A DNA stretch of 64,000 bases, from contig BSBN01001017.1 of the NCBI GenBank assembly GCA_027924645.1, forward strand, positions 4,490,501 to 4,554,500, read 5' to 3'. Each line of letters opens with the position of its first letter. Positions within the stretch are counted from its first letter, which is position 1. Below, in pieces: positions 24,146-36,172 of this stretch. The translations under genes were made by a program, and so were the position numbers. Under the pieces are notes generated by a model that was given only the letters and a program-made list of their open reading frames with translations, had not been told where the DNA came from and searched no databases. This DNA comes from Cunninghamia lanceolata (taxonomy: Eukaryota > Streptophyta > Pinopsida > Cupressales > Cupressaceae).

Positions 24146-26034
24146 TCACCAATCACACTTGGTGGCCCAAGGCCGCCAAGAAAGGAAAAACCTGTATCTC
24201 CCCTTGTCATATACCTTGTTTTCATCTGATATCACTGGATCAAGCCTAAAGATGCTGCCATGATTTATCCACAAACAAACCTTGTCATTTGCATATTTAA
24301 CCCTTTTATCTAGCTTGTCACTGTCATCCTTATGCAAACAACCTTCAGCATCAGGCAACATGTGAATGTCACATTTATCAAGCAATGCATATTCATATGG
24401 TATATAACACTTATCATCATCTATATCAGAAATATGCATTGTAAAATGACCTCCTAGCTGGACTGAAAACTGAAAGCACTCAAAGTCCACCACAAAGATG
24501 GGAGCATCAAGCCTCATTTTATCATAAGCTGGCATATCAAAGATAAAGCTCTCAAATCCACAATTGTGCACTTCATGTACACAATCATCAGCTGCACCAA
24601 ACTGGAAAGGATCAGATTCAGGCACCTCTTTGCAATAACTTTCATGATATATGTTAGTTTCTCTTTCATCAGGATAAAATTTAGAATCCTTATCAATAAC
24701 AGTGCTTAGATTCCCACCATACTCAAACAGATCCTCCTCAGCATATGTATCAAAAAGGATTGATCCAAGTGTTTCAACTTCATTATGATATGCCACTGGT
24801 TCATGGGTAGTAGAACATGCATTTCATTACCAATGAATTCCTTGTGTGCAGGAGTATCAGCCTGTATATCACAAACAAAATTATAATCAAATAAAGAACA
24901 ATCATGCTCAGCACTAGCACTTGTTTCAATCCTTGATTGCTCTTCATCATCTCCATGTGTCTAAATAAAAGGCAGTGATTCAAACATGGGATTGCTCCTC
25001 TGTTTGCTTATTTCTTCTCTATCTTGAGCACAATACTCACAGTCATCTCCACAAACCCATTCAGACAAGTATTCATTGCTGTCCATAACCACATCATTGT
25101 TTTCAGAACCAGATACCTCATCCCTGAAATGGGAGTCATCATTGATCCTTTCATTGGCATCCTCAACATCTATCTTTTCATTTTCATCTCTCTCTTCACA
25201 TGATGCCATGATCACTTGGTCATTTGCAGCCATACAACTGTTATTCACACCAAAGCCTATGGATAGGGAATTCTGCATATGCTCATTTCTCATTTCTTCT
25301 ATATTTTCTAAAAACTTGTATGCCATCTGCATACTTGTTATCTTGAATTCCCTCAATAATGCACTAGAGCCCTCCTCGAAAGCTTCAAAAAATAAGCCAA
25401 TGCAGGCTGAAATATCAGGTCTAAAGTCTTCAGGGATTTGTGAAAGGGCAACTGCAAATCTATGACTGAAATCAATAGTGGGCTCTTCATCTTGTCTTCT
25501 AATTTCCATTAATCTTGCAACAAGAGTAGCAGGTTCTCTTGCAAATTCTTTTCTAAAATAGCCAGCAAGTTCATCCCAATAGGCAAAGGACCTCTTTGGA
25601 AAGCTCAAATACCAATCTCTAGCTCTAGCACCAAAGGATCTAACAAAAAACCTCATCCACAAATCCTCATCTCTAAATGAGTGATTCTCCATAAAGCTGT
25701 GAAAATTTTGGATATGTGCACCCCCATCACATACACTGTGTCCACTAAATCTAGGCATCTGATTATAAATATTAGCAAGCATACTTTCCATTTCATAGTC
25801 AACCCATGATAAATCTAATTGGTCGTACAAAGGATCAAAAGGGCTGACAAGAGGTTTAGCCTTCTGACTGGCAAACACAACAGGGTTATTACTATTTAAC
25901 TGAGCCTGCCGAGCCTCTAAGAATATCAACCTATTTTTTATCTCTTCCATTATTTTACACAACATTTCATCCCCCTCTTGACTGAGTATGGGTGAATACA
26001 TATTTGGATTCACATAAATTCCACTCTTAGACAT
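24146..26034 (-). pseudogene. gag of internal copy B, broken
   Basis: Same protein as copy A. The first 357 codons (26034 to 24961) are open and contain the full Retrotrans_gag core with SFGARARDWYLSFPKRSF and WDELAGYFRKEF. A TAG at 24961 interrupts it where copy A reads CAG (20504). A one-base loss in a T-run near 24820 shifts the frame, and the remainder is open from 24796 to 24146. No protease, reverse transcriptase, RNase H or integrase lies before the LTR. The different positions of damage in A and B show the two copies decayed independently. Confidence 0.83.
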
Positions 26035-26369
26035 CCTATGTCTGTCTAAGACCTAAGGCTTCCCCCTGGCATCTAACTTATGCAATAAAACAACAAATAC
26101 AAGAGGGAAGAAGCTAGGTACCTTTTCTCATCCAGATGCTGAAACCATGAACAGGAAACTCTTTTATCTCAACAACATACATCAGCCTTTCATGTGCACT
26201 ACAACTTTTTTGCAGAGTCGCCACCTCTCCAGAGGATAAAATCTTCAAACAGCTGAAAGCTTATCACAGAACAAATATTCTTCTGAGTTCATTCCACCAG
26301 CAGAGCACCATCTTCACATGAAATAAACGGATATGCAACAATGATTTCACACTATTTGACTCTTGTCCC

Positions 26370-26604
26370 CAGTGGAGTTGCCATTTCTGTTAGTGACTCG
26401 GATGGGCCACAAATATATCTTTTAAATCAAACTCCCCAACGGAGTCACCAGATCTGTTGGTGACTCAGATGGGCCACAAATATATCTTTTAAATCAAACT
26501 CCCCAATGGAGTTGCCAGATCTGTTGGTGACTGAGATGGGCAAAACTCCACAAGAGGCTATAGGATAACACTTTTATATTATATCCCCAGTAGAGTCACC
26601 ATTT
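26370..26604 (-). repeat. 67-bp tandem repeat of the PBS region, copy B
   Basis: PBS-type cores with GTT/GTC at 26377, 26444, 26511 and 26595: two steps of 67 bp and one of 84 bp. This is one unit fewer than copy A, so unit number has changed since the copies separated. Confidence 0.9.
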
Positions 26605-28549
26605 TGTTGGTTCTCAATCCGACTGGATGTTTCCCAGTCATCCCTACAAGGTAGCCATCATTGATCAACAAGATTTCTAGGCCAGGGGCCAACAGTACAG
26701 GAGATAGACTCTATAATATCTCCTCTTCTTCTTTAGGCTCTGTAGAACCAAGGGGGGTATTCCCTATTCAACATCCATGAAATATGCTTATGGACTGACT
26801 GGGATGTTGATACAAAGCAGATAAATCCTCCTTCATGTAGACCAAAACTGTGGAATAAGTACAAAGGGGCTAGCTTTGGGCCTATGCTCAGTTGTGAATC
26901 AAAGGATTTTGGTCCTAAACTACTTCTAAAGTCCTAATGGTTGGGATTTGAAGTTTAGAGTTTGATTTTGTATTTGGATGCAAAACTAGGACCTGGGGTA
27001 TAACCTCAATACAAGACTAGATTGGTGCCTATCCAGTGGTTGGAGTCAGTAGACATACACATGTGAATGGTCAGCATAAACATATACTAATGACTGGATT
27101 TCAAGGGGGCTTGTTTAGCACCTGCCTTACAGATACTTCCCCAAAACTAGGTGTTTAGTCATTCATTCTTAATGGTATCCCTGCTGCAACATGCCTTCTC
27201 AATGATTAACCTAAAATGTTTAATTTGTTCCTTGAACAAAGGTAGGAGATTAAACATTCAATACAGAAAAATTATATTCCTGAATCTTGAACAACCCTTA
27301 GCTATTTTGATTCAAAAGAAAACATGCCCACAGCTTGGAGACAAATGATTAAACACATGCACAGAGCATTTCTCATATAAAATAGCATGAAACCAATGAA
27401 TTTATGCATGAAACATACAACATGAGACTCATAAACTCACAAGACATCAAGAACAAGGCCACCAATGAAGTTGTATTGTGTCACAACACCAAAATTTGTC
27501 CAGTTTTCAACAACCTAACAAATGAGCAACACAGCCTGCTATATACAGCAGGAAGGTACTCAGCATTAATTACACAACAAAATTCAAAAAATCTGCCAGA
27601 TACCGTTCATCATGTGAAAATGACGCTAAAAAATTAAATGCAGCAGGTAGAGGGGGAGACAAGGTCTCGAGCCCTGCGCCGTCGCCTGAGGATTCACATC
27701 TTCAATCAGGTGGTTGATCCGTCCATGGCCTCGCCCATACCCTGTAACATCCGCCATTAATGGCATACCAACTCGCGACCTTGGGAAATGTAGTAGACTG
27801 CGCGCCATAGAAATTTTCCCGCCAAGAAATATGACCCTGATGTTTCAAATCACGTGGGAACAAATTATCCCACATTCACCCCACGGTGACCTCCTGAACA
27901 CTTTATATGTATGACCACACTAGAAGATGATAGTCAGCGATTTTTCTCCGGATGACACCAATATAAACCTTATTATGATCCCCGTGCATGATGCTCTGAT
28001 GTTCAATACCACTTTGATGTGAAATATCACCCTCATCGGCACAACCTAATGCATCGAAGGAAGATCCTCCTGCTTTGCCTATACCATACGTCTTACCGAT
28101 GACCACATGATGCACCCTACTGATCCTGATGATGTCACTGTCATATTGTAATATCGGGGTGATCCTCGGCGGCAAGTGTGATATTTAGAATATCACCCGA
28201 TATTGAAATATCACCCCCTCCTTCAGAATATCAGGTCGTCAGACAGGTAGATATCACCCCCCGCATAAAATTGACGTCTGCACTTCGGGGTGATTAAGCG
28301 AACATGAGGTAATAAAACAACATTGCGGTGATCTTCACTAAGATCACTTGATACATGAAACATGATGACCCCCCGCAAGAATATCAGGGTGATACCCGGA
28401 AACATGATGATGACCCCCTCCTCTAGAATATCTGGTTATATTTGAAATATGATGAGGAAGCCCAAAGACTTAAAACTTTTTGGACTTTTTTGGGAGGGTG
28501 CCTGTAGAATTAATTGCTTGAAATCTGACTATTTATGTAGGTGGTAATA
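26605..28549 (-). repeat. LTR 3 (right, 5' LTR in the minus sense)
   Basis: This LTR is 1,945 bp long. It starts TGTTGGTTCTCAATCCGACT on the plus strand and ends GTGGTAATA, where the terminal CA has mutated to TA. It is directly followed by GGTGG, the TSD matching 17626-17630. Confidence 0.88.
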
Positions 28550-28554
28550 GGTGG

Positions 28555-30284
28555 ATGGGACCAAAATTTACACAAGGTTACATTGTACAACTTTGAATGG
28601 ACTGTGAGGTGATGGGAGAGAGGAAGCTATAGGCATGGATATTTTTCTTACTAACATAAGGGAATATTCAACACGGACAACTAGATTATAGGATTTGGGA
28701 AGAGTCTTAACCTATCATCTTAATCATAATGCCTATTTTAGAATCAAGAGATTTTAGATAATAACTGAATGAAAAACTTAGTGGAGGACACACATCAAAA
28801 AATATCCTTTCCCAAGTCAAGTCTTGGATACACCTATTTGTAATCATCTTTGGATTCTATCAAGACTTAATTATGGTGGTGATATGCTTAATAAAACAAA
28901 ATTTATCTACCTTGTCCTTGGACCATTCATGTTAAATGAATCCCAACTAATCCAAGTTGGAAATGAATGTAGGTGTGAGGCCTCAAAACTAGTTCAAAGC
29001 TTCACCTTTGAAAAAGATAACTACTAGTTTAACAACACAACTGATTTAGTTGCAATATGATAAATCTAACACAAATAACATATTGTATTTGATTAGTTCA
29101 TAGAACACTAATTCATCTCCATATTACATATATGGAGTGCTCACAAAGTAGATTGTAGAATACAATCCCTTTATTGTGGTAGTTGTAGACCACCATAATC
29201 CAAGGCAACAAATTGAATGTTTCTTGTATTTGTTGGATCACACTTTCATACAAATTTAAATGGACAAAAAAATGTGTGCTAGATATATCTATTGAAATAG
29301 AAGAATGGGGTTTTATGACTTGTAAATTCTCCAAATGGATGATACATTCTTTGAAGAGTTAATTTTCATATGATTCTCCACCAAAATCATAATATGTGGA
29401 GCTTGACTTGTTTTGCAAAATGAATCAAAATGATTAATTTCCTTGGATTCATCCCATCAAGCATACTAGAAACTAACGTTACTTTGATATTGGGGCTACT
29501 TATTACATAAGCTAGGTACATGCCTTATATTAGTGCCATGCATTGAGTGCAACAAAGAGAATTTATTTGAATGATTGAACTCTAAACCTAAAATTGCAAA
29601 CCATAAACCTTAAAATTCTAAACAGTTAAAGTCTAAACTTGAAACCCTAAACCCTAAACTTGAAACCCAAGACCTTAAAGGATCAGGTGCTATGGTCATG
29701 CCTCTATATTTGTGCCCTAGATCCCATATTTATTTCTCTATGTTGCACTTGTATCAAACTACATATCTCAATCAATGTAGGCTTATTTAATATTCTTGGT
29801 GACTATATGCTTATTCACCAAGTCTTGTTTCCCCATGGGTAAATTTTTTCTTCCTATGTTCTTTGCTTCTAAACACAAGCTTCTTATACGTTGTAGTTCT
29901 CACTCATGGCCTTGTGTCAATAGATCCCTAAACTTGCTCTACCCTGACTTTCCTTTGGTCTCATATTTATGCATAGAGAGCTTCAAATATTCATAAATTT
30001 GAATAACCTTACCTTCTATTTGACCCTTGATTACTTTTCTTATTCGATTGTTTAATTCTTATTGATGAAGTTATACCTACTACTATGGTTTATAGAAAAA
30101 ATAATCATTTGTAAGTGATAATTGAAATGCATGCAAATAGTGTCATAATTTGAGTCTAGTTTATGTATAAAGTTATGAGTTAGCAAAACATAGTTAGTTT
30201 ATAGATGGGAACATGGACAATAGATTTTTTTATGACATGTCAATTTCTTATGTGCATGATATATGTTAGTGACTTACATCTAGG
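28555..30284. other. non-coding interval
   Basis: No gene supported. It contains a telomere-like stretch (29579-29680) with TAAACCTAAA, GAAACCCTAAACCCTAAAC and variants. The last five bases (CTAGG, 30280-30284) are the left TSD of the copia element. Confidence 0.6.
29579..29680 (+). repeat. degenerate telomere-like tract
   Basis: Short run of CCCTAAA-type words, less regular than the tract at 17336-17460. Confidence 0.55.
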
Positions 30285-30892
30285 TGTTGGCAGTATGTGT
30301 TGTCATTGCTGTCAACACTTAGAGTGATGTCAGCACTCAGTTTGTGGTTGTCTAATGAGGTTGATGTGAATGTTGATGATATACCAGTGTAGTAATAGAG
30401 ATGCAGTGATGATGTTGATGTTAAGTGATGTTCCTGATGTTCATGGTTGGATGCCATGCCCTGATTACTATCAAGACAAGGTGTATTGTACATGTTTGTG
30501 GTCAACGAAGATGATTTCATGATGAAATATTAAGATGGGAATTCGAAAGTATGCTGAGGATGAGAAGATGTTTCTAATGACCTACAACATGTTATATGAT
30601 CCTTCCTGATGATCCTAAGAAAGTATGAGTTGCTACATGAAAGTTCTGACCTCTGAATGTTGGGGAAGAATTGTTGTTGTAGGAAGATGCCTGGAAGACT
30701 ATTTGGTAAAATTCTCTACACTCCTTTGCATTTGAAGATAGGATCATGTGGTTCAGAAGTTAAATTTAGTATGATGTAAAGGTGCTAAATCCAAAGTTTT
30801 AGATCATCTGCTCCTCCGCAGTGAAGATAAAAGTGACAGAGTTTTGGTTCATGTTCTGGCAGTATAATGTGTTGATGAAAACTGATTGGAAT

Positions 30893-31941
30893 TGTTGGGA
30901 ATTAAGGTGTCTCAACCTTTGCAAGTTTCTAGCATTTATTATTTAATTGTATTTATTTTTTGCCTATTATTGTAATTTGTATGCAAATCCTATTTCGTCA
31001 CTTTGTGGGAGTTGGCACAGTGATGTGTCATCCTACATGGAAGGTGACCACATGTATTTTTGTCCTCATATGAGGAGATAGGTGTTTCACCTTGTGGTAA
31101 AAGAGTTTTGCCATGAGTCGGCATCTTTCAGGTGTTGTAAGAGGTTTATGACGCGTAAGAGCTATGACAAAATCTATGACATGTAAGGGCCAGAAATGGA
31201 AGATTATATGATAGGTGAAGACAAGTGTCCGAAAGCATCTTGCATGGGGAAGTAGGCACCCAAGTTTGACTATGACAAGATTTGTAAGAGAATCTTCTAT
31301 TAATAGATAGTTATGACATATTCTCTTACAACTGTAATAGTTGTCATAAATGACAGATTTTATGACATTGTAAGAGCATTTGTCATACCTTAATTGGGTA
31401 AATTTGGGGTGCCTAAGTTGGGGGGTTGTAAGGGATGAAAGAGAATCACTTACAAGTGCCATACGCATGTTTTATGGCCTTGGAAATTGGGCCACATGGA
31501 TTTGGACGAGTTCCTTGTGTGACTTGCTCTAGAAGCTACCTCCATTCGTACTACTTCTCTTTATATATAGGTGCTTGGAGAGGAGATGTAAGGGGTGATT
31601 AATAGGTGTTGTTATGCTGCCGGTTTATCTCTAGATACAAGTGTCAAAGACTTCTGAGAAGACTTGCATTGCAAGTGTGTTGTAAACATTGTTGTTTTGA
31701 TAATACATTGTGCAGGTTTTGGAGTGTGGGGTTTTTTACCCAAAAGGGTTTTCCGCACGTTATATATATATATATATCTCTCTCTCTCTCCTGTCTACAT
31801 TCTATGTGTATGTGCATTGCTACAATATCTCTATTGTTGTATTAAACATTTTGTAATTGTAAAGGTTAAAATGAATTTGCACCCATCTCTCCTCATTAGA
31901 TTAGTGTAGGAAGCATTTTCCGCACACCTTGCTTCCTTTCA
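30893..31941 (+). mobile_element. nested solo LTR, 1.05 kb, TSD GGAAT
   Basis: TGTTGGGAATTAAGG...CTTCCTTTCA is inserted in the copia 5' LTR and absent from the copia 3' LTR. GGAAT flanks both sides (30888-30892 and 31942-31946). A TATA-like TTATATATA lies at about 31560. Upstream of it, at about 31130-31400, TATGACA and TGTAAGAG words repeat in both orientations. It also holds a (TA)n(TC)n tract at 31760-31790. No coding capacity was recognised; the minus-strand frame at 31028-31468 lies across the motif array. Confidence 0.88.
31560..31569 (+). promoter_or_regulatory. putative TATA box of the nested solo LTR
   Basis: TTTATATATA upstream of GGTGCTTGGAGAGGAG, downstream of the TATGACA array, about 370 bp before the LTR end. 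Motif and position only. Confidence 0.5.
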
Positions 31942-33040
31942 GGAATGCTACGCATTCCTCTGCAATTGAAGATTTGCTCATGCGGTTTTGAGGATATGTT
32001 TAGAGAAGTGTATGAGTGCATCTATATGAGTTTCAGATGTTTTGGAGATCTGCAAGCTCAGTTTTCAAATGACAAAGGTGATACAGATGGTTCTGGATGC
32101 CTAGTTGTTCTCAGAATATATGCTGATGATGTGGCCAATTTGTTGCTTCTTGAAATGGTAAATTGGCTGATGGAAGATGATCCTAATGATCTTGTGATGT
32201 TTCCTTTTGCTCCGCAAGATGTTTTATGCTCTCTCTGAAACTTACTATGGTTTGGAATGATGGTGTTGCTGGGTTATGCTCTTGCCTGGATGACTGAGGA
32301 AGGTTGATGATGTGCGCCACAAAAGTTATTGCTTCACGGAGTTCAAGGAGTGATTAGAGATGGTGTAGAGGTCCTACCAACTCATCTAAAAGAATAATAA
32401 GCAATGTTTAATCATTCTTAAGTATCAACAAGATTGTAAAGACTGATGTGCTACATGCTTCATTTTTTCTTGCTTAAGGGTGACCTAATTCCAATGAGTG
32501 TGATGTGCGGATGTTATTCTTTGAAGGATGATACTGTGAAGAATGTTTAGGATCAGGCTAAGCATGTGTTGGGATCTACAAGGTGTATGTTTCCTTCTAG
32601 AGTAGCGTGTAGTTCATGATAGGGCTTTCCCTATACATGTTTCATGTTGTGTGATCTTTGGCCAACTTGTAAAATGTAATATTCTTGTTGTATTAGCCGA
32701 CTTGTAATGAAATCAATGTAATGTCATGTATATATTGTAAACCTATTTGGTCTAGGTGAGGTATGATTGCAAAAAATGAGAATATAAGTGTGTAAAGAGC
32801 AGAATATGAACATGTTATGCATTATGATGTGCAATTGAAGGAGAAAGAGCATAAGCAATAAGGATTGTCCTTCATCTTGAAGACATTTTTGTGATAGGAG
32901 GGAAGTGAAGAGTGTGCCTAATTGATCCAATCATCAGAAGAAACATAATTGCAATCATCAAAGGTGTGAGCTTCAATGTCAGTTTTCAGGCAGTAGAAGG
33001 ACTATCACACTGTAATCATTTCTAAGTTCATTCTTAGTTC

Positions 33041-33375
33041 AAGGAGTAGTTACTTCCTTGGGTTGTAGCCTTAAAACAAAGTCTGCAGGGAGTTGTAGCT
33101 TCCTTTGGAGTGACCCTAAAACAAAGTCTTCAGGGAGTAGTAGCTTCCTTGGGAGTGACCCTAAAACAAAGTCAGCAGAGAGTAGCCCTAAAACAAATTC
33201 TACAGGGAGTTGCTTCCTTGGATTGTAGCCCTAAAACAAGTCTGTAGGGAGTTGTAGCTTCCTTGGGAGTGACCCTAAAACAAAGTCTTCAGGGAGTAGT
33301 AGCTTCCTTGGGAGTGACCCTAAAACAAAGTTAGGAATAGTAGCTTCCTTGGGTTGTAGCCCTAAAACAAAGTTG
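33041..33375 (+). repeat. ~45-bp tandem repeat in the copia 5' LTR
   Basis: About eight units containing AGGGAGTTGTAGCTTCCTTG, then GGAGTGACC or GGTTGTAGCC, then CTAAAACAAAGTC. One unit is internally deleted. The matching array in the 3' LTR is at 50481-50842. Confidence 0.9.
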
Positions 33376-33604
33376 TAATTTTTATAGCAATGAGCTTCAT
33401 ATATATTGAGTTAATCCTCATCGTGGTTTTTCCTCTTTTGGGGTTTTCCACGTATATCTAGTGTTATGTGTTGATGTGCATTGTATTCATCTTTCATGCT
33501 TATTTTAATGCTGTAATGCTTAAGTTTTAATTTACTCTGGAGGATTTGAAGTTTGATTGGATATTGATTCAGCCCCCTCTCAGTATCCTGGTGTGTTCAA
33601 CAAT

Positions 33605-33617
33605 TGGTATCAGAGCC
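33605..33617 (+). other. PBS of the copia element
   Basis: TGGTATCAGAGCC begins two bases after the LTR end. It is complementary to the 3' end of initiator tRNA-Met, the standard primer of plant copia elements. Confidence 0.92.
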
Positions 33618-33659
33618 AAGTTACTCAGAAGAAGCTTAACCACTTGAGGAAGGTTCAGG

Positions 33660-34023
33660 ATGGCTCATAATGGATCTCTCAAGGTACCTATGTTTGATGG
33701 AACAAATTATTCCTTTTGGAAGCTAAGGATGGAAAACTATCTATCTTCTTTAGGGTATGGTATTTGGTAATCAGTCAAGAAGGGTTACACCACTCCTGCT
33801 AGTGATCCTACAAATGCAGATGAGATTAGGTTGTATGAGAACAATGCCAAGGCAAAGAGTGCTATCATGTGTGAGCTAGCTGATTCAGAACTTGTGAAGA
33901 TAATGGGTTACAAATCTGCTAAGGATGTCTGGGTAAAACTTGAAAGCATTTATGAAGGAGATAGTAAAGTTAAGCAAGCCAAGATGCAAATCTTCAAGAG
34001 CAAATTTGAGACCTTGAGGATAT
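33660..34023 (+). pseudogene. copia Gag, N-terminal part
   Basis: ATG at 33660 starts MAHNGSLKVPMFDGTNYSFW, the usual start of copia Gag (UBN2-type region). The stretch SAKDVWVKLESIYEGDSKVK and QIFKSKFETLR follows. A stop lies in the GIW-SVKKGY region near 33768. The frame is cut after ETLR by the minus-strand LINE and resumes at about 38620 on its other side. Confidence 0.85.
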
Positions 34024-34226
34024 TTTTTATATAATAAGGCAGAAAAAACAAGGGGCCAAACCCTTACAAAACAACCTAAAAAAGGACAACAAGGCTCACG
34101 AACAAAAGGAGCCACTAACAGTAACTACAACATTGACAGCCGATTAACAAAAAATAGTAAGTAGTAGCAGTTTGACAACAGAAAGAAATAGAAAGCAAAG
34201 AGACAAAGCTAGGAAAAAACATCCTC

Positions 34227-36116
34227 CTAGCCTTTGGATAGAAAGTCATAAACTTTATCAAACTCTTTAGTCTTCTCTTCATCCGCGCCATGAGCAAGGG
34301 TATCTTGTTCCTGCAATAAAGTCAAATTAACCATAGCTGAGTGGCCAAGCATTCTATTTATGAAGCGTCCAAGGGAGAGAAGCTTATGTTTAATGGATTC
34401 CACACAGTTTCTTAGAGCAGACATTTCATCCTCCTGATTAGCACCTTCCTCCTTAGCATCTTCCTCACCCTTCTCAACAGTCATCCCCTCCCCATCTTGA
34501 GTATGATCACCAGGCACAAAATCCCCACCATCAGTGTCCCTAGCTTGTATATCCTTTTCCTTCGCCCTTCAGTCTCCTCTGAGATCTCCTACACTTCAAT
34601 GTCTTCACCTTTAGATAGTTCTCCCTCCTGAGTAGATGTATCTGAGTCACTTTTAGAGTACTCTATCAATTTAGCATGAGGGGCTGGTTTGCCTGCAATT
34701 TTGCTAGATCTTCTAACACCCGAAGTGTTACCCTCAGTCTTAGCTTTAGCCATTTTAGTTTTGGCCTTTTTCGGTGGTCCCTCACTTCACTTTTTTTATT
34801 CTTATGGGTCCCCATATCCCCCCCCCCTGAGTCAGTGATCTCCACAGTAGACTCCACTTCCTTAAGTTGTCATTTCTTTGATTTCACACTAACCTTGGAA
34901 GTAGGAGTATGAGGGTCCTTCGTAGTAGTCTCTTCCAGGGATTCAAAAAAGGAAACCCCTTTCAATTTCTGGGTGGTAGGGGTAGAATCATTGGGTTTCT
35001 CAGAAGTGGTATCGGCAATGGAGGGGTCATCCACATGGGTTTCAACAATGGTGGGTTGAATGGGTTTTGATGGACATAAGGCAAGATGGAACTTATATAG
35101 GCGATGGATGAGGCCTTGGTGAAGGGGGATAGGCCGCTTTGAGGTCTTCTTATCATGCTTAGCTTTCACATGGTGAACAAAGTGTTCCAACGAAGACATC
35201 AGATAGAAAGGAAAGCTAATAAGAGCATTTCTCCTAAAGTGGTTAAGAAGGGGAAGGTTGTAGTTGTAAAACTTGGTATAGTGACCCTCCAAGGTGAAAT
35301 ACTTCATCAGCAGGTAGCACATAACATCCCATGGCTCCGGTAACTTGGCACGATCAAACCCTCCTTGATATGGAACCAACTCCTCCCCCTCGCCCATAAA
35401 CAAATTCTGATTCTGGTGGTCCGCAACCCTAGCCTTTCTCTTCAGTTTCGTGCCTTTGGAGGAAAGGCCAGTAGCCATAGCAATGACATCCTCATAAACC
35501 TCAAACCTGACGCCGCTAATTTGGACTCTGTGGTTATCCCATGAAAGAGCACACTGTACAGAAAGATTTTTGTCGTGGCCATTAAGGCATTCTAGGAAAG
35601 GGATAATGCCTCCTTCCTTACAGTAATGCCACACTAAGGCATTATCCCTGAATTCACTGCGAGTGATGGGTTCAGTTCGGATTCTATCCCCCCCATCATC
35701 AAATTTCCTTCAAAGCCACACAACAGAAGAGAACTGAAGTTCCCAATTTGACAATGACTATCTCCCTCTTCAATGTGCCTCTTTTGATAATTATCTTTGT
35801 TGGCTTTAGGAATAATAATAGTGAAATAAATGTTTAAATTGATTAGCATCCTTAAGCTATCATTACTCAGATATGCTGCCGCATTCCCCACTCTCTGCGT
35901 GTCCTTCCCATGCTTCAAAATCTTCCATTTAAAACTCCTGTCGACATCAATCAGCCACCTCATCTTGCCATGGGAGATCAACAGTGCCAAAATGGCATTT
36001 GTCAAAAGGGTACATTGTATCATCATTACGATGTCCTTAGTCGGCCACCTCAACTTGCCACGGGAGATCAGCAGAGCCAAGATGGCATCCACAAAAAGAG
36101 TGTATTGAATCATCAT
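34227..36116 (-). pseudogene. unrecognised ~600-codon protein downstream of the LINE RNase H
   Basis: Three linked open stretches (36116-35634, 35634-34870, 34857-34666) and a last one (34517-34227) continue in minus sense with frame changes near 35640 and 34600. The first opens with a 30-residue in-frame tandem duplication (the MMIQ...LLIS.GK.RW unit). The middle part holds FEVYEDVIAMATGLSS, FDRAKLPEPWDVMCYLLMKY and an HQGLIHRLYKFHLALCPSK stretch. It then becomes low-complexity and basic or acidic, with MPGDH...EKGEEDAKEEGANQEDE at the end. I do not recognise a family. It could be an extra LINE-borne ORF, a captured gene or an older nested element; I cannot tell which. Confidence 0.5.
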
Positions 36117-36117
36117 T
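35951..36117 (-). repeat. 90-bp in-frame tandem duplication
   Basis: CAGCCACCTCATCTTGCCAT (35952) and its variant GGCCACCTCAACTTGCCACG (36043) start matching units about 90 bp apart, which is 30 codons. Both units are translated in the same minus-strand frame. Confidence 0.8.
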
Positions 36118-36172
36118 AAGAAGTCCTATCTTTTTGAATTTACTCCCCTATAGCCCGAGGGATATTCTAACA

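Larger units (their letters stand above)
17631..28549 (-). mobile_element. tandem gypsy-type Gag-only element with three LTRs
   Basis: Three similar LTRs (17631-19577, 22216-24036, 26605-28549) alternate with two similar internal regions (19578-22215 and 24037-26604). The outermost edges are flanked by one direct repeat, GGTGG (17626-17630 and 28550-28554), so the whole 10.9-kb block behaves as one insertion. In the minus-strand sense LTRs begin TGTTACC (TATTACC in the right copy) and end in ...ACCAACA or a variant. They are followed by a PBS-like TGGTGACTCTGTTGGGG. Each interior encodes a Gag protein and no Pol. Unequal recombination between LTRs of sister copies is the simplest origin. Confidence 0.9.
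30285..33602 (+). repeat. 5' LTR of the copia element, interrupted
   Basis: TGTTGGCAGTATGTGTTGTC...GGTGTGTTCAACA. It is 3,318 bp as it stands; without the nested solo LTR at 30893-31941 it is about 2.3 kb and collinear with the 3' LTR. A 45-bp tandem repeat lies near its end. Confidence 0.9.

Noticed and set aside
20619..25465. 129-codon plus-strand frames at 20619 and 25076
   Set aside because: Antisense shadows of the two gag copies.
18177..27348. The repeated 65-codon frame MFSHSFLMVSLLQHAFSM at 18177, 22762 and 27151
   Set aside because: It lies in the same place of three LTRs on the strand opposite to gag. Conservation is explained by the LTR copies, and it has no domain.
35830..36119. 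Plus-strand frames rich in hydrophobic residues
   Set aside because: Antisense shadow of the duplicated coding segment downstream of the LINE.
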